From positions 1 through 46,304 of the forward strand of contig NZ_JAHUTT010000030.1 of the NCBI RefSeq assembly GCF_019209865.1: 46,304 nt of DNA, in the 5' to 3' direction. This DNA is from Shewanella sp. NIFS-20-20. GTDB lineage: Bacteria > Pseudomonadota > Gammaproteobacteria > Enterobacterales > Shewanellaceae. Under the pieces are notes generated by a model. It did not search any database. It had not been told where the DNA came from and worked only from the letters and a program-made list of their open reading frames with translations. The position numbers and the translations under genes are program-made. Below are positions 6,787 through 15,921 of this stretch, one piece after another; within the stretch, counting starts at the first letter, position 1, and the number at the start of each line of letters is the position of its first letter.

Positions 6787-7281
6787 ATGCACGCTAACGC
6801 AAAAATGATACACCTTAGTTGGCTGCTGATATTGGCCTTGATGGTCATGGCCCCCATGGCGCGGGCAGGCGATATCGTGTTATTGCGCCACAGCGAAAAG
6901 TTGCAGGGGCCTGATCCGGCGTTAAGCCCCTTGGGCCAAGCCCGCGCTGAGCGGATTGCCAGTCGTTTGGCGCCACTGCAACCCATCGCTGTCTATAGCA
7001 CGGATTATCAACGGACATTACAGACGGCTGCACCTTTAGCTGAGCGCTTAGGTGTGGCGGTGACTGTGTACGATCCAACCCAGCTTGCGAGTTTTGCTCA
7101 CTCCTTGCAGCAAAGCACGGGCACTGTGGTGGTTGTGGGCCACAGCAATACCACCCCAGTCTTGCTTAAGCAATTGACTGGTTGGGAGAGACACCTTGAT
7201 GAGGATGAGTTTAGTGATATTTTTTGGTTGCAACAGCAACCACAAGGCTACCGCTTAGTGGAGTTAACTTCAGATGAGTGA
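6787..7281 (+). CDS. Secreted histidine phosphatase superfamily protein (SixA-like)
   Basis: The 164-residue protein has a signal peptide ending ARA (25-27), so it is probably periplasmic. The mature part carries LLRHSEK (Arg34-His35, the phospho-accepting histidine motif), STDYQRTLQTA (Arg76) and VVVGHSN (His119). These are the four-residue core of the histidine phosphatase superfamily. The usual RHG is RHS here, which is tolerated in some members. The small size fits the SixA-like branch, but an exported form would not act on cytosolic phosphohistidine proteins, so the substrate is unknown. The start follows GGGGAGAAAA. It is divergent from the DUF4397 gene and convergent with the pilin gene. 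Confidence 0.85.
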   Translation: MHANAKMIHLSWLLILALMVMAPMARAGDIVLLRHSEKLQGPDPALSPLGQARAERIASRLAPLQPIAVYSTDYQRTLQTAAPLAERLGVAVTVYDPTQLASFAHSLQQSTGTVVVVGHSNTTPVLLKQLTGWERHLDEDEFSDIFWLQQQPQGYRLVELTSDE

Positions 7282-7349
7282 TGTCGGCAGCACTCTACCG
7301 ACGGCTGCTAACGCCAAAGACGGGGTTAATTGGCTAACATGGGCGGAGA

Positions 7350-7895
7350 TTAGCAATCCTCAGTTACCGCGTTATAGGTTACTTGACCATTGGGTGCGCT
7401 GGGGTAATAGACTTCGATAAAGCACTGCATCGACACTGAGGCCGGCGAGTCGGTAAAGAAAATAATAAAGTACGGTAAGGTCGGGGCCGAGCCGCCATAA
7501 TGCTTGCTTAAGGTGAACTCACCTGAAATATTAGCGTATTCTCGGGCCGACACGACAAATTTGATTAAGCCGTAATAGCCGATAATATCTGGGGTGCCAT
7601 CCGAGTTGGTATCTATGTTAGCCGTGGTCGCATTGATCTTGTTTTGACCTTGTAATACCGCTTTACTGTAGACCAGTTTATTGGCGCCATCTAACGAGGC
7701 TTTAGCACCTTCAAGCGCACTGATTTTAGCATCGCGTTGCAGATTAAGAAATTTAGGGGCAGCGGTTACCGCTAAGATGCCAAGAATAATGATCACGACA
7801 ACCAACTCAATGAGAGTAAACCCCTGACTTTGGCGAGGGTGATTGGGCTGCGTTCCCGATCCTTGTGAGTAGCTATCAGCCATGAACAGAGTCAA
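7350..7895 (-). CDS. Orphan type IV pilin-like protein (prepilin)
   Basis: The 181-residue product has a prepilin cleavage motif, QSQG^[15 protein letters not shown], with cleavage after Gly25, N-methylated Phe26 and Glu at mature position 5. A hydrophobic helix and a globular domain follow. Two late cysteines (in MQCFIE and the terminal Cys) could form the D-region disulphide. It resembles MSHA-type minor pilins. The leader is long (25 residues). The start is probably TTG at 7895, because AAGGA lies eight bases upstream of it, whereas the in-frame ATG at 7883 lacks a ribosome-binding site. No assembly genes are nearby, so it would depend on pilus machinery coded elsewhere. The 193 bases upstream hold no gene. 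Confidence 0.85.
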   Translation of the reverse strand: MTLFMADSYSQGSGTQPNHPRQSQGFTLIELVVVIIILGILAVTAAPKFLNLQRDAKISALEGAKASLDGANKLVYSKAVLQGQNKINATTANIDTNSDGTPDIIGYYGLIKFVVSAREYANISGEFTLSKHYGGSAPTLPYFIIFFTDSPASVSMQCFIEVYYPSAPNGQVTYNAVTEDC

Positions 7896-8088
7896 TCACC
7901 ATATCCTTATCAAATCGTTATCTTCAGCATAGTTGCCAGTTTAAGCGCGTGCAATATTAGTCAGATACACAAGTTAACAAAACATTAACCTGTTGATAGC
8001 GATGTGTCGAGAAATATAGCCGTTGAATCGATGTACATTAGTGTTTGCTCACTTTGGCCTAAGTACTTAATACATCATGCGCTTTGGG

Positions 8089-8523
8089 TTACTGGTTGCT
8101 TTTACCTAAGTTACAGTCTTGGCAAAGTATTTGTAGGTTATTGATATCTAGCGCCAGCTCAGGATATTTGGAGCGCGGTAGAATATGATCGACGTGTAAG
8201 CTGATGCCATGTTGTTCTGGTGTTTGCCGGCATAAGGCGCAACGGGGTTCTCTGGTGCTCAGCACTTGATATCTCAAGCTGCGCCACGCATTGGATAAAT
8301 AGAAGTTTTCAAGCGTTGAAGGAGCAAATTGGTTGAGTTGCTCACTATCGTCAAATTGTTGATAACCATCCGTCGGGGAAAAGTAACTGGCGCGAGCAGG
8401 TTGGTTGGGCTGCTGGAGCCGTAGCCATTTGAAGATATTACGTTTGGCACTGATTTCTGACTGATAACGGCGAGTACGAATCGTGTCGGCAACGCGATAA
8501 GTGACTTCAATTTTATATGCCAT
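8089..8523 (-). CDS. Stand-alone HNH endonuclease family protein
   Basis: The 144-residue protein ends in a zinc-stabilised HNH domain: Cys95-x2-Cys98 (CALC), His110-x2-His113 (HVDHILPRS), NLQILC with Cys134, and CQDCN with Cys137. It resembles McrA-type HNH nucleases. The N-terminal 80 residues are unassigned and begin with a beta-rich AYKIEVTYRV. The ATG at 8523 has AAGGTG upstream. There is no methyltransferase, intron or intein nearby, so neither restriction nor homing is suggested by context. Target and role are unknown. The 243 bases between this gene and the divergent amidohydrolase gene carry only a short hairpin (AGGGG/CCCCT near 8656-8669). Confidence 0.8.
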   Translation of the reverse strand: MAYKIEVTYRVADTIRTRRYQSEISAKRNIFKWLRLQQPNQPARASYFSPTDGYQQFDDSEQLNQFAPSTLENFYLSNAWRSLRYQVLSTREPRCALCRQTPEQHGISLHVDHILPRSKYPELALDINNLQILCQDCNLGKSNQ

Positions 8524-8787
8524 TTCACACCTTGATTGCCTCATACCGCGCTAGATTCATCTTGCCAAACTCCTTGAGTAATTACCAGTTAGATTGTTGA
8601 TATTAGTCATGGTCTGGTCGTTGGTGTCGACCTGCCGTCGGGGGCGGCTGTTATTAGGGGCGCTCCCCTTTGTGTCTGAACAAGCGTTATCTCGGCTTGT
8701 TGCAATTTTGTTGCGTTGCGTCGTATCAAAAACCAGATCCGTGTGTTAGTTTGATTTTCATACAATCACTGCCAAGTTATTTCGCTT

Positions 8788-10155
8788 ATGTTCTTATCGC
8801 AATGTGGGTCGCTTTGCTCTATCTCAAACCGAATATTCATCGCGGGCCTTGGTGTCCTGATGTGGCTACCAATGGCTATGGCCACGGATCTCGACGCTAG
8901 CGTTCAGCAAGCGCTACCTCGCCTTGAAACCTTGTATTTGGAGTTACATCAATCACCTGAGTTGTCCTATCAAGAGCGGCAAACCAGTCAGCGAATGGCG
9001 GCGGAACTCAAGCAACTGGGCTTTGATGTCACCGACAATGTCGGTGGCTATGGCGTCGTGGCGTTGGCTCGCAATGGTGATGGCCCTGTGATTATGATCC
9101 GCGCCGACATGGATGGCTTACCCATTATTGAACAAACGGGTAAGCCTTACGCCTCTAAAGTGACCACACTAGACGCCAATAACAACACAGTGGGTGTTAT
9201 GCATGGTTGTGGTCATGATATTCATATGACTAGTTTAATAGGGACCGCGGCCCAATTAATGCAACGTAAAGATCAATGGCAAGGCACCTTGATGATAGTG
9301 GCACAACCGGCGGAAGAGGTCGGTGGTGGCGCCAAAGCCATGCTCAATGATGGGTTATATCAGACATTTGCTTTACCCGATGCGGTCTTAGGTTTACATG
9401 TGAGTGCGGCAATTCCAGCGGGTAAAGTGGGCACGATTTCTGGCTATGCATTAGCCAATGTTGATTCGGTGGATATTGTCATCAAGGGCAAGGGAGGGCA
9501 TGGCGCCTATCCGCACATGACCATAGATCCTGTGGTGTTGGCGGCGCGGACGGTATTGGCCCTGCAAACCATTGTTAGCCGTGAAATATCACCGTTAGAG
9601 CCCAATGTGATTACTGTTGGCTCGATTCATGGCGGTGCTAAGCATAATATTATTTCTGATCAAGTGACGTTGCAGCTGACATTGCGCTCATATAATCCTG
9701 AAGTACGCGAACAACAAATTGCGGCGATCAAACGCTTAGTCACTGGCATTGCCATTAGCGTTGGCTTACCTGAATCCTTGATGCCAACCGTGGTGGTGCA
9801 TCAAGATGAGAGCATTCCATCGACCTATAATGATCCGCAGTTAGCCGCTAGGGTTCAGCAAAGTATTGCGGCGGAATTGGGCGCTGATAACCTAGTGCAA
9901 GCCCCTGCGGTCATGGCGGGTGAAGATTTTGGCTTATTTGGCCGAACCGAGCAGCAAGTACCGATTACCTTATTTTGGCTTGGGGCGGTGAACCCTCAAG
10001 AGTATCAGGCAAGTATTGAGACTCACCAAGCCTTGCCGTCATTACACTCGAGCCAATTCGCGCCAGATTACCCGTTAACTCTGGCGACTGGGGTGCGAGC
10101 CATGACGCGAGCGGCGCTCGATGCCTTTGCCGCGCAGCAACCGCAACAGCAATAA
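8788..10155 (+). CDS. Secreted M20-family amidohydrolase (metallopeptidase)
   Basis: The 455-residue protein belongs to the M20D amidohydrolases (aminoacylase, hippurate and IAA-amino-acid hydrolase type), which release amino acids from N-acyl or amide conjugates. Metal ligands and catalytic residues are visible: HGCGHD (Cys141, His143), QPAEE (Glu176-177), GLHVS (His204) and a late LHSSQF histidine. A dimerisation domain follows VIKGKGGHGAYPH. A signal peptide (RIFIAGLGVLMWLPMAMA, cleavage near 32) implies a periplasmic enzyme. The ATG at 8788 lacks a strong ribosome-binding site; an internal start would cut into the signal peptide, so it was kept. Substrate is not predictable from sequence. 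Confidence 0.85.
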   Translation: MFLSQCGSLCSISNRIFIAGLGVLMWLPMAMATDLDASVQQALPRLETLYLELHQSPELSYQERQTSQRMAAELKQLGFDVTDNVGGYGVVALARNGDGPVIMIRADMDGLPIIEQTGKPYASKVTTLDANNNTVGVMHGCGHDIHMTSLIGTAAQLMQRKDQWQGTLMIVAQPAEEVGGGAKAMLNDGLYQTFALPDAVLGLHVSAAIPAGKVGTISGYALANVDSVDIVIKGKGGHGAYPHMTIDPVVLAARTVLALQTIVSREISPLEPNVITVGSIHGGAKHNIISDQVTLQLTLRSYNPEVREQQIAAIKRLVTGIAISVGLPESLMPTVVVHQDESIPSTYNDPQLAARVQQSIAAELGADNLVQAPAVMAGEDFGLFGRTEQQVPITLFWLGAVNPQEYQASIETHQALPSLHSSQFAPDYPLTLATGVRAMTRAALDAFAAQQPQQQ

Positions 10156-10225
10156 TCGCAGTCAGGCGCGTATGCACGAGCGGCTAGGGCCTGCATTGGC
10201 TTTGACCGCTGTGTTGGCCGTTGAC

Positions 10226-11200
10226 CTAGTACACCGGCAGGGACAGGCTGCTCAGTAACTGTTGGCTCTGTTCTTCGTTATGCTGGTGCATAATGGTTTC
10301 CACCACATTTTTGCTCAGGTGGGGCGAGAAGGATGAAATAAAGTCGTACATATAGTTTTGCAGCAAAATATCTTTACTGAAGCAAATCCACGCTTTGCTG
10401 GGAGGGAACAGGTGATCTAAATTCACAAAAATCAGATCGCTATTGTGAATATCCCTTGCTGCCAATGACGAAATTATCCCGATCCCATAACCGAGTTCCA
10501 CGTAACGTTTGATGACGTCGGCATCCATGACCGTCATAAAATAATGTGGCGACAAGCCTGCTCGCTCAAACATGATGTCTTGAGTGCGGCGCCCGGTAGA
10601 GCCTTGTTCATAACTGAGTAAGGGGTATTGACTCAATTGCGCCAGCGTCGGCCGTTTTTCCTTGGCTAGGGGGTGGTTTTTAGGCAGCACTAAGCCCAAG
10701 GTCCACAGATAAGCGGGCAAGACAATCAAGTCTTGATCGGATCCAATATCATGGGCGACGATAGAAAAGTCAGCATAGCCTTTACTGATGACGGCGTTGT
10801 TTTGCAATGGCAGAGTCGGGTGTAAATGGAAATTGATTTTTGGGTACTTCTTAGTGAAGTAAGACACGCTGCTTGGCAATAAATAACGGGCGATAGTGTG
10901 TGTAGTATAGATGTTTAGCGCACCGGTATCGGGATCAAGGTACTCTTTTGTCAGCACTTTAATTTTTTGCTCTATGGCGAGCATTCGTTCGGCTTGAACA
11001 ATGATCTTTTCACCTATCTCGGTGATACCGCTAAGATTTTTTCCTCGGCGCTCGAAAATCCTCACCCCTAATTCTTTCTCGAGCAATCCGACCTGTTTAC
11101 TGACACCAGGCTGTGAGGTAAATAGCGCTAATGAGGCATTTGAGACGTTGAGGTTGTTGTCCTTAATGGCCTTTAAATACTTGAGTTGCTGAAGTTTCAA
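10226..11200 (-). CDS. cysB: CysB-type LysR-family transcriptional regulator
   Basis: The 324-residue protein matches E. coli CysB in length and sequence: N-terminal MKLQQLKYL and NVSNASLALFTSQPGVSKQV form the winged helix-turn-helix. The effector domain carries TTHTIARYLLP, and the C-terminal part has MDADVIKRYVELGYGIGII and NYMYDFISSFSPHL. CysB activates cysteine and sulphate-assimilation genes in response to N-acetylserine. The start is TTG at 11200, preceded by GAGGTAAAGGA; it matches the CysB N-terminus exactly and no ATG is near. No sulphur genes are adjacent. A second CysB-like paralogue (Cbl type) is the alternative. Confidence 0.85.
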   Translation of the reverse strand: MKLQQLKYLKAIKDNNLNVSNASLALFTSQPGVSKQVGLLEKELGVRIFERRGKNLSGITEIGEKIIVQAERMLAIEQKIKVLTKEYLDPDTGALNIYTTHTIARYLLPSSVSYFTKKYPKINFHLHPTLPLQNNAVISKGYADFSIVAHDIGSDQDLIVLPAYLWTLGLVLPKNHPLAKEKRPTLAQLSQYPLLSYEQGSTGRRTQDIMFERAGLSPHYFMTVMDADVIKRYVELGYGIGIISSLAARDIHNSDLIFVNLDHLFPPSKAWICFSKDILLQNYMYDFISSFSPHLSKNVVETIMHQHNEEQSQQLLSSLSLPVY

Positions 11201-11329
11201 TCCTTTACCTCATAAGTCCTAACACCAAACTGATAAAGAATTATATACATTATCTACACTTAGGCCAGTTGGTTTGTTTAAGAAATCCCATCGGCGGGGT
11301 TCGCCTCACGCTATCATCTTGATGCCTAA

Positions 11330-12172
11330 CTACCATGGCATCTCAAAACTTAGGCGGATCATGGTATCGCTATCCCAAGGTAAAATGGCCACGTAATCCG
11401 CGGCATTGATATCCCCCTTGGCATAGGGGTCGAGGTTATATTGTTGATGTTCGATGGAAAAAATTATCGAGTTACTGCGGTGTTTTTGTGGTTCACTGCT
11501 TGGCTTTTGGTAGATAAGCTTCAGTTTATATTGGTTTTCTAGGTTTTCATCCTGATTGCGCCACTGTTGGGCCGACAGGGTCAGTGACAGGGAGTCATTG
11601 ACGGGGATCTGCGTTGCTATCTTACCTGTGTAAGCGAGGCTATCATTGCCAAAGTCACCGCGGTTATAGCCCCTTTCTTTGGGCACATCATCATCAATTT
11701 CGAGGAAGTAATAGCCTAGGCCAAGATCAAGCTCGGTACGCCAGCCGTTATCCTGATACGCCCACTCAACCCCGGGGAACAGCCTCAGTTGTTTTTCGAC
11801 TGAGCTGACGGTATTGCGCCGACCGTCGAGCTCGACTTGCCAGTTGAGGCTTTGCTGTGCGGTTAATTGCAGCCATTGACCAGAGATGTGGTAGTCAGAT
11901 GTAAACCACACGGGAATATGGTCGGGATCTAATTTGTCTTTATCATGATCAATATACACATGAATATTGCCTTGAAAACGCATGAGCTGGCCATACTGCC
12001 GGCCGAAGCTAAAATACCCATTGACCCCCAAGGTGGTCGAATCGACCTGATTGACCATAAAGTCGTGGATGCCGACCCCGTAGCGTAATTGCCAAGGGGC
12101 GTCATTGGGGCTGGCGAGTGCCGGCAATGCAAGGGCGGCGATGAAACTCAGGGCAATGGCTGGGGTCTTCAC
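11330..12172 (-). CDS. Putative outer-membrane beta-barrel protein, unknown
   Basis: I do not recognise the family. The 280-residue product has a clear signal peptide (SFIAALALPALA, cleavage near 20). The mature part is rich in alternating polar and aromatic strands and ends in LSFEMPW, with a terminal aromatic residue as in barrels handled by the BAM complex. Many strands carry WQ, YQ or YY pairs. The start is GTG at 12172 with AAAAGGA six bases upstream. The gene stands alone between the cysB-like gene and the divergent yeeN-like gene. Confidence 0.6.
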   Translation of the reverse strand: MKTPAIALSFIAALALPALASPNDAPWQLRYGVGIHDFMVNQVDSTTLGVNGYFSFGRQYGQLMRFQGNIHVYIDHDKDKLDPDHIPVWFTSDYHISGQWLQLTAQQSLNWQVELDGRRNTVSSVEKQLRLFPGVEWAYQDNGWRTELDLGLGYYFLEIDDDVPKERGYNRGDFGNDSLAYTGKIATQIPVNDSLSLTLSAQQWRNQDENLENQYKLKLIYQKPSSEPQKHRSNSIIFSIEHQQYNLDPYAKGDINAADYVAILPWDSDTMIRLSFEMPW

Positions 12173-12366
12173 AGTGGGTCCTTTTGGCGTATTGTCAGCT
12201 TGAAACTTGATAAAATGTTAGCACTTTGCAGCGGCTAACGTTAGCGGATCACTGAGACTTTTGAGTAAGCCTTGTTTTGGATCATGGCCTAGGGTCGTTT
12301 TTGGCGGCCAACACTGTTAAAATCAACAACACTTATCTGAATTTTTCAAGTCAAAGAGTCACTAAG

Positions 12367-13089
12367 ATGGGAAGAGCATATCAAAACCGTAAAGAGTCCA
12401 TGGCAAAAACTGCGACTCAAAAGACAAGGGTTTACTCTAAATACGGTAAAGAGATCTATGTCTGTGCAAAGCAAGGTGGCGTTGAGCCTGATGGTAACTT
12501 ATCACTGCGTCGGTTAATTGATCGCGCGAAAAAAGACCAAGTACCGACCCACGTTATCGAGCGCGCTATCGATAAAGCCAAGGGTGCTGGCGGTGAAGAT
12601 TATGAAGTTGCCCGCTATGAAGGCTTCGGCCCAGGTAACTGCATGGTCATTGTTGACTGCTTAACCGACAATGTTAAACGAACATTCACTGAAGTGCGTC
12701 AAGCGTTTGTTAAGAATGATGCCAAGTTAGGTGGCCCAGGTACCGTTGCTCATATGTTCGATCATCAAGCGGTGTTCGTGTTCCCGGGTGATGATGATGA
12801 AAGCATTTTAGAATTGCTGATGATGGCTGACGTTGATGTGACTGATGTGGAAGTAGAAGACGGTATGGTCAGTGTATTTGCCCCCATTTCTGAATTCAGC
12901 AACGCCCGCACCGCATTGTTAGAAGCCATGCCTGAGGTGGTTTTTGCGATGGAAGAAATTTCTTTCGTGCCGCAAACCATGACCGAAATCAGTGGTGAAG
13001 ATGTCGAAACGTTCGACAAATTTATCAATCAGCTTGAAGATTGCGATGACGTGCAAAATGTCTATCACAACGCTGAAATCAAAGACTAA
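12367..13089 (+). CDS. yeeN: YebC/PmpR-family protein, YeeN-like
   Basis: The 240-residue protein has the three-domain YebC fold. Visible motifs are [33 protein letters not shown] and [11 protein letters not shown], with DVQNVYHN near the end. It is closer to E. coli YeeN than to YebC, which usually begins with a longer AGHSKW motif. YebC-family proteins were first described as DNA-binding regulators and more recently as helping translation of proline stretches. The ATG at 12367 was chosen because it matches the family N-terminus (MGRAYQNRK); the longer frame from 12277 lacks support. An intrinsic terminator follows. Confidence 0.85.
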   Translation: MGRAYQNRKESMAKTATQKTRVYSKYGKEIYVCAKQGGVEPDGNLSLRRLIDRAKKDQVPTHVIERAIDKAKGAGGEDYEVARYEGFGPGNCMVIVDCLTDNVKRTFTEVRQAFVKNDAKLGGPGTVAHMFDHQAVFVFPGDDDESILELLMMADVDVTDVEVEDGMVSVFAPISEFSNARTALLEAMPEVVFAMEEISFVPQTMTEISGEDVETFDKFINQLEDCDDVQNVYHNAEIKD

Positions 13090-13106
13090 GCTCTAGTCGA
13101 TTAATC

Positions 13107-13137
13107 AAAAAAGGCCGCGTGTTCGTGGCCTTTTTTT
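13107..13137 (+). terminator. Intrinsic terminator after the yeeN-like gene
   Basis: AAGGCC (13111-13116) pairs with GGCCTT (13127-13132), extended by A and T runs on both sides, with a T7 tract on the plus strand. The A run on the left allows it to serve the convergent rarD remnant as well. Confidence 0.85.
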
Positions 13138-13143
13138 ATGCGA

Positions 13144-14034
13144 CTATTTTACATGTAATCGATACTGTCGCCACGGCAATGAGTCTAAGGTGCACAGCAA
13201 TAAGCCGGCCCAAATTAGACTGAAACTCACCAGTTTAATGTCGTCGAAGGCTTCGGCGAATACAAACACGGCTAACAGGAACTGCAAACTCGGTTCGATA
13301 TACTGCATGAGCCCAATATTGGTGAGGCTGGTGCGACTAACGGCCAAGGCAAACAGTGCTAATGGGATCAAGGTGACGGGCGCGGACCCTATGTATAACA
13401 GCACTTGCTCGAGCCCGCCGGCGAGGGCATGGCTTTGGTCGGTGACGCTGAGATAGATAAGGTACCCCAAGGCTATCGGTGTTAGCCAAATGGCCTCAAA
13501 GGTCACGCTGGTGAGAGAATCGAACTTAATAAACTTTTTACACAAGCCATAGAGTGCGAAAAACCCAGCCATGATCAACGATATCCACGGTAATTGGCCA
13601 TAGCCCCATATTAAGTAGGCAATGCCCGCGATGCCTAAAATCACCGCGACCAACTGCGCTTTAGACAGTCGCTCATGTAAACATATGACCCCGAGGGCGA
13701 TGGCAAACAGGGGGTTGATAAAAAACCCTAAACTGGCGGCTAAGACTTGATCATGAGTGATGGCCCAAGTGAAGGCGTACTATGAAAAACACATGATAAC
13801 GCTTGCCACTAAACACAGCAGACTCGAGCGTTTGTCTTGCCATAATAATGCCCATGGCAGACGTCGTTTCAGCAGCGTGAATATCACTAGCATCACGGGC
13901 ACCGAAAACACCAGCCGATAACCTAGCAATTCGAACACATTAGCGTTAGGGATAAATTGGTAATACAGGGGCAGTAACCCCCAGACCGCAAAGGCGGCGG
14001 CTGCAAATAAATTGCCTTGTGTTTGGATTTTCAT
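13144..14034 (-). pseudogene. rarD: RarD-type EamA transporter interrupted by one in-frame amber codon
   Basis: From an ATG at 14034 the frame encodes GNLFAAAAFAVWGLLPLYYQ and further RarD-like membrane segments. It then hits TAG at 13782-13780 (codon 85). The same frame continues without any other stop to 13144, giving YAFTWAITHDQVLAASLGFF, INPLF and eight or so more membrane segments. Total length with the stop read through is 296 residues, the size of E. coli RarD. RarD homologues have Trp at this position (NWLVFIWAVN), so a single TGG to TAG change explains the lesion. It could be a recent null mutation, a sequencing error, or a suppressed stop. The ATG has only a weak ribosome-binding site. 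Confidence 0.8.
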
Positions 14035-14254
14035 TTCAATGCGACTGTACAAATGTAGCGCAATATTATGGCAATCTTTGGGGTAGATTCAATGAGCTGT
14101 GATTTATTTTTACTTTATATTTCAAGTAGATGTATCGAAAGCGTTAATTGTGTTGCAGCTGTGATCTTTTGCTGAAAGCCTAGCTGATTTTTGCTGGGAT
14201 CTTGTGGTAATTAGGTTATGATATTGGCAACTGTCGGAATAACTGAGAGATGCG

Positions 14255-14503
14255 ATGAATATATCAACAGGTGTGGCGTTAGGCTTGGGAGCTTATCGGT
14301 TGGCTGACAGTGTCGGTATTAGTGATAAGCAAGCAAATCATGCCAGCAAACAAAGCGATACCGGCGTTCAAGAAGTGATCCATGATGTATTGGGGATGGA
14401 CTCGCCGACTGAAATGGCAGCCAACGATTCATTAATGTATAAAGCTGGTCAAGTTGTCAAAGGTGCCGCAACTCTCGGTGGTATTATCGCCTTAGTGGTT
14501 TAG
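14255..14503 (+). CDS. Small hypothetical protein (82 residues) with hydrophobic ends
   Basis: I do not recognise this protein. It has a glycine- and alanine-rich N-terminus (STGVALGLGAYRLADSVG), a polar middle with GVQEVIHDVLGMDSPTE, and a hydrophobic C-terminus (GAATLGGIIALVV) that could be one membrane segment. A GAGAG element lies before the ATG at 14255. Its stop overlaps the stop of the convergent diguanylate cyclase gene by 4 bases. The 220 bases upstream contain no gene. The amino-acid pattern looks like real protein, but function is open. Confidence 0.6.
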   Translation: MNISTGVALGLGAYRLADSVGISDKQANHASKQSDTGVQEVIHDVLGMDSPTEMAANDSLMYKAGQVVKGAATLGGIIALVV

Positions 14504-15921
14504 CTATACACTTGATTACGGCCGTTATTTTTTGCCAAATATAAATATTCATCGGCTTGTTTTAATAAATCTTCTAGGGTGTCCTTGCTCCCGTTGCTGG
14601 TGATTAACCCAATGCTGACGCTAGCATGAATGGTTTGCTGGGCATGAATGATAGGCTCAACGCTAAAGTGTTGGCGTATTCTTTCAGCAATGTCTTTAGC
14701 ATCTTTGTGATTGGTATTGCTCAGCGCAACAATAAACTCTTCGCCGCCAAAGCGTCCAAACACATCTTCTTGGCGCAGTTGTTGTTGGGTTCGCTCACAA
14801 AACGCTATAAGCACTGCATCCCCGCCTGCATGGCCGTAGGTATCATTGATACCTTTAAACTTATCTAAATCCATCGCCAGTAAACTGAAGGGTTGTTGTA
14901 GCTCTTGGCAGTTGGCGAGATTAGTGGTGGCAATCGAATTAAAATGCCCTCGGTTGAAACATCCGGTTAAGGAGTCGGTTTGGGCCAGTCGCCTTAATTG
15001 ACCTTCTAAGTGCTTACGTTCAGAAATATCTAAGAAGGTTTGAATGATGATGGATTTTCCCTCGAGCACCAGATTGCTGATGGCAATCTCGGAGGTAAAG
15101 CAAGGCGCATCCTCTGGGCAAATATCAACATCGATGCGATTCTTGGTGCTGGTGGCTTGAATTTTCGTTTGAAAAGGCATTAGGCATTCTTGATACCGCG
15201 GCCGATGTTTATTGGCAATCAACTGACTAAAATCATCAGGTAATACTTGGGTTGAGTCGAGATTAAACTTTTCCATGGCATAGTCGTTGAGCATCAAAAC
15301 CTGATTATCCAAGGTGGTAATTGCAAAGCCAATGGGGGCTAAATTGATGACATCTTGCAGCTGTTGTAAGGTGCGCTTAGATTCATCTAAGGCCTGAGCC
15401 ATATAATTATCCAATAACTTTCTGACGGTGATATCTCTAAAGATTAATAACACCTGTTGACCTCGTAAGTGGGCAAAACGGGTTTCGATAAACAGTTCAT
15501 CCCCATGGCGAGTGAGACTAAACTCATAGAGATTCGGTTTACAGCCACTTCTGACTCCACTTAAGTGTTGGCTCAAACCGCTCATGTCGCCGTTGTAGAT
15601 GGCGTCAGTTAATGTTTGATGATGTTGGTGTGGGGTGAAAATACCACTGAGGGCTTGGCCGAGCCTGATATCAATGACGCGATCGTGCTTATCTAACCAC
15701 AGATAAGTATCAGGCATCGCATTAAGCAAGGCATTCAGGTTAGCATTTTTGGTGTTGAGTTCATTGGAGCTGAGATCCAGCGAGCGCTCAATGATCATCT
15801 GTTCTTCGGTAAAATCGTGATAGGCCTGATCGACTAAATCAATCAAGAGTGCCAGCTGGGGATCGTCTGCGAGCCCCTGTGGGAAGACTTTTTTGAGTTG
15901 ACGTTTTAGTAATCGGTGCAT
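14500..15921 (-). CDS. PAS-GGDEF diguanylate cyclase
   Basis: The 473-residue protein has two PAS-like domains (about 60-170 and 185-300) and a C-terminal GGDEF domain (about 310-470) that makes cyclic di-GMP. The active-site motif is RFGGEEF (GGEEF at 392-396), and a product-inhibition I-site, RQED (383-386), sits the usual five residues before it, so the enzyme looks active and feedback-controlled. TDSLTGCFNRGHF opens the domain. No membrane segment is seen, so it should be cytoplasmic. Its start overlaps the end of the upstream FIST gene by 16 bases, so the two are one operon and probably one signalling unit. Confidence 0.9.
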   Translation of the reverse strand: MHRLLKRQLKKVFPQGLADDPQLALLIDLVDQAYHDFTEEQMIIERSLDLSSNELNTKNANLNALLNAMPDTYLWLDKHDRVIDIRLGQALSGIFTPHQHHQTLTDAIYNGDMSGLSQHLSGVRSGCKPNLYEFSLTRHGDELFIETRFAHLRGQQVLLIFRDITVRKLLDNYMAQALDESKRTLQQLQDVINLAPIGFAITTLDNQVLMLNDYAMEKFNLDSTQVLPDDFSQLIANKHRPRYQECLMPFQTKIQATSTKNRIDVDICPEDAPCFTSEIAISNLVLEGKSIIIQTFLDISERKHLEGQLRRLAQTDSLTGCFNRGHFNSIATTNLANCQELQQPFSLLAMDLDKFKGINDTYGHAGGDAVLIAFCERTQQQLRQEDVFGRFGGEEFIVALSNTNHKDAKDIAERIRQHFSVEPIIHAQQTIHASVSIGLITSNGSKDTLEDLLKQADEYLYLAKNNGRNQVYS

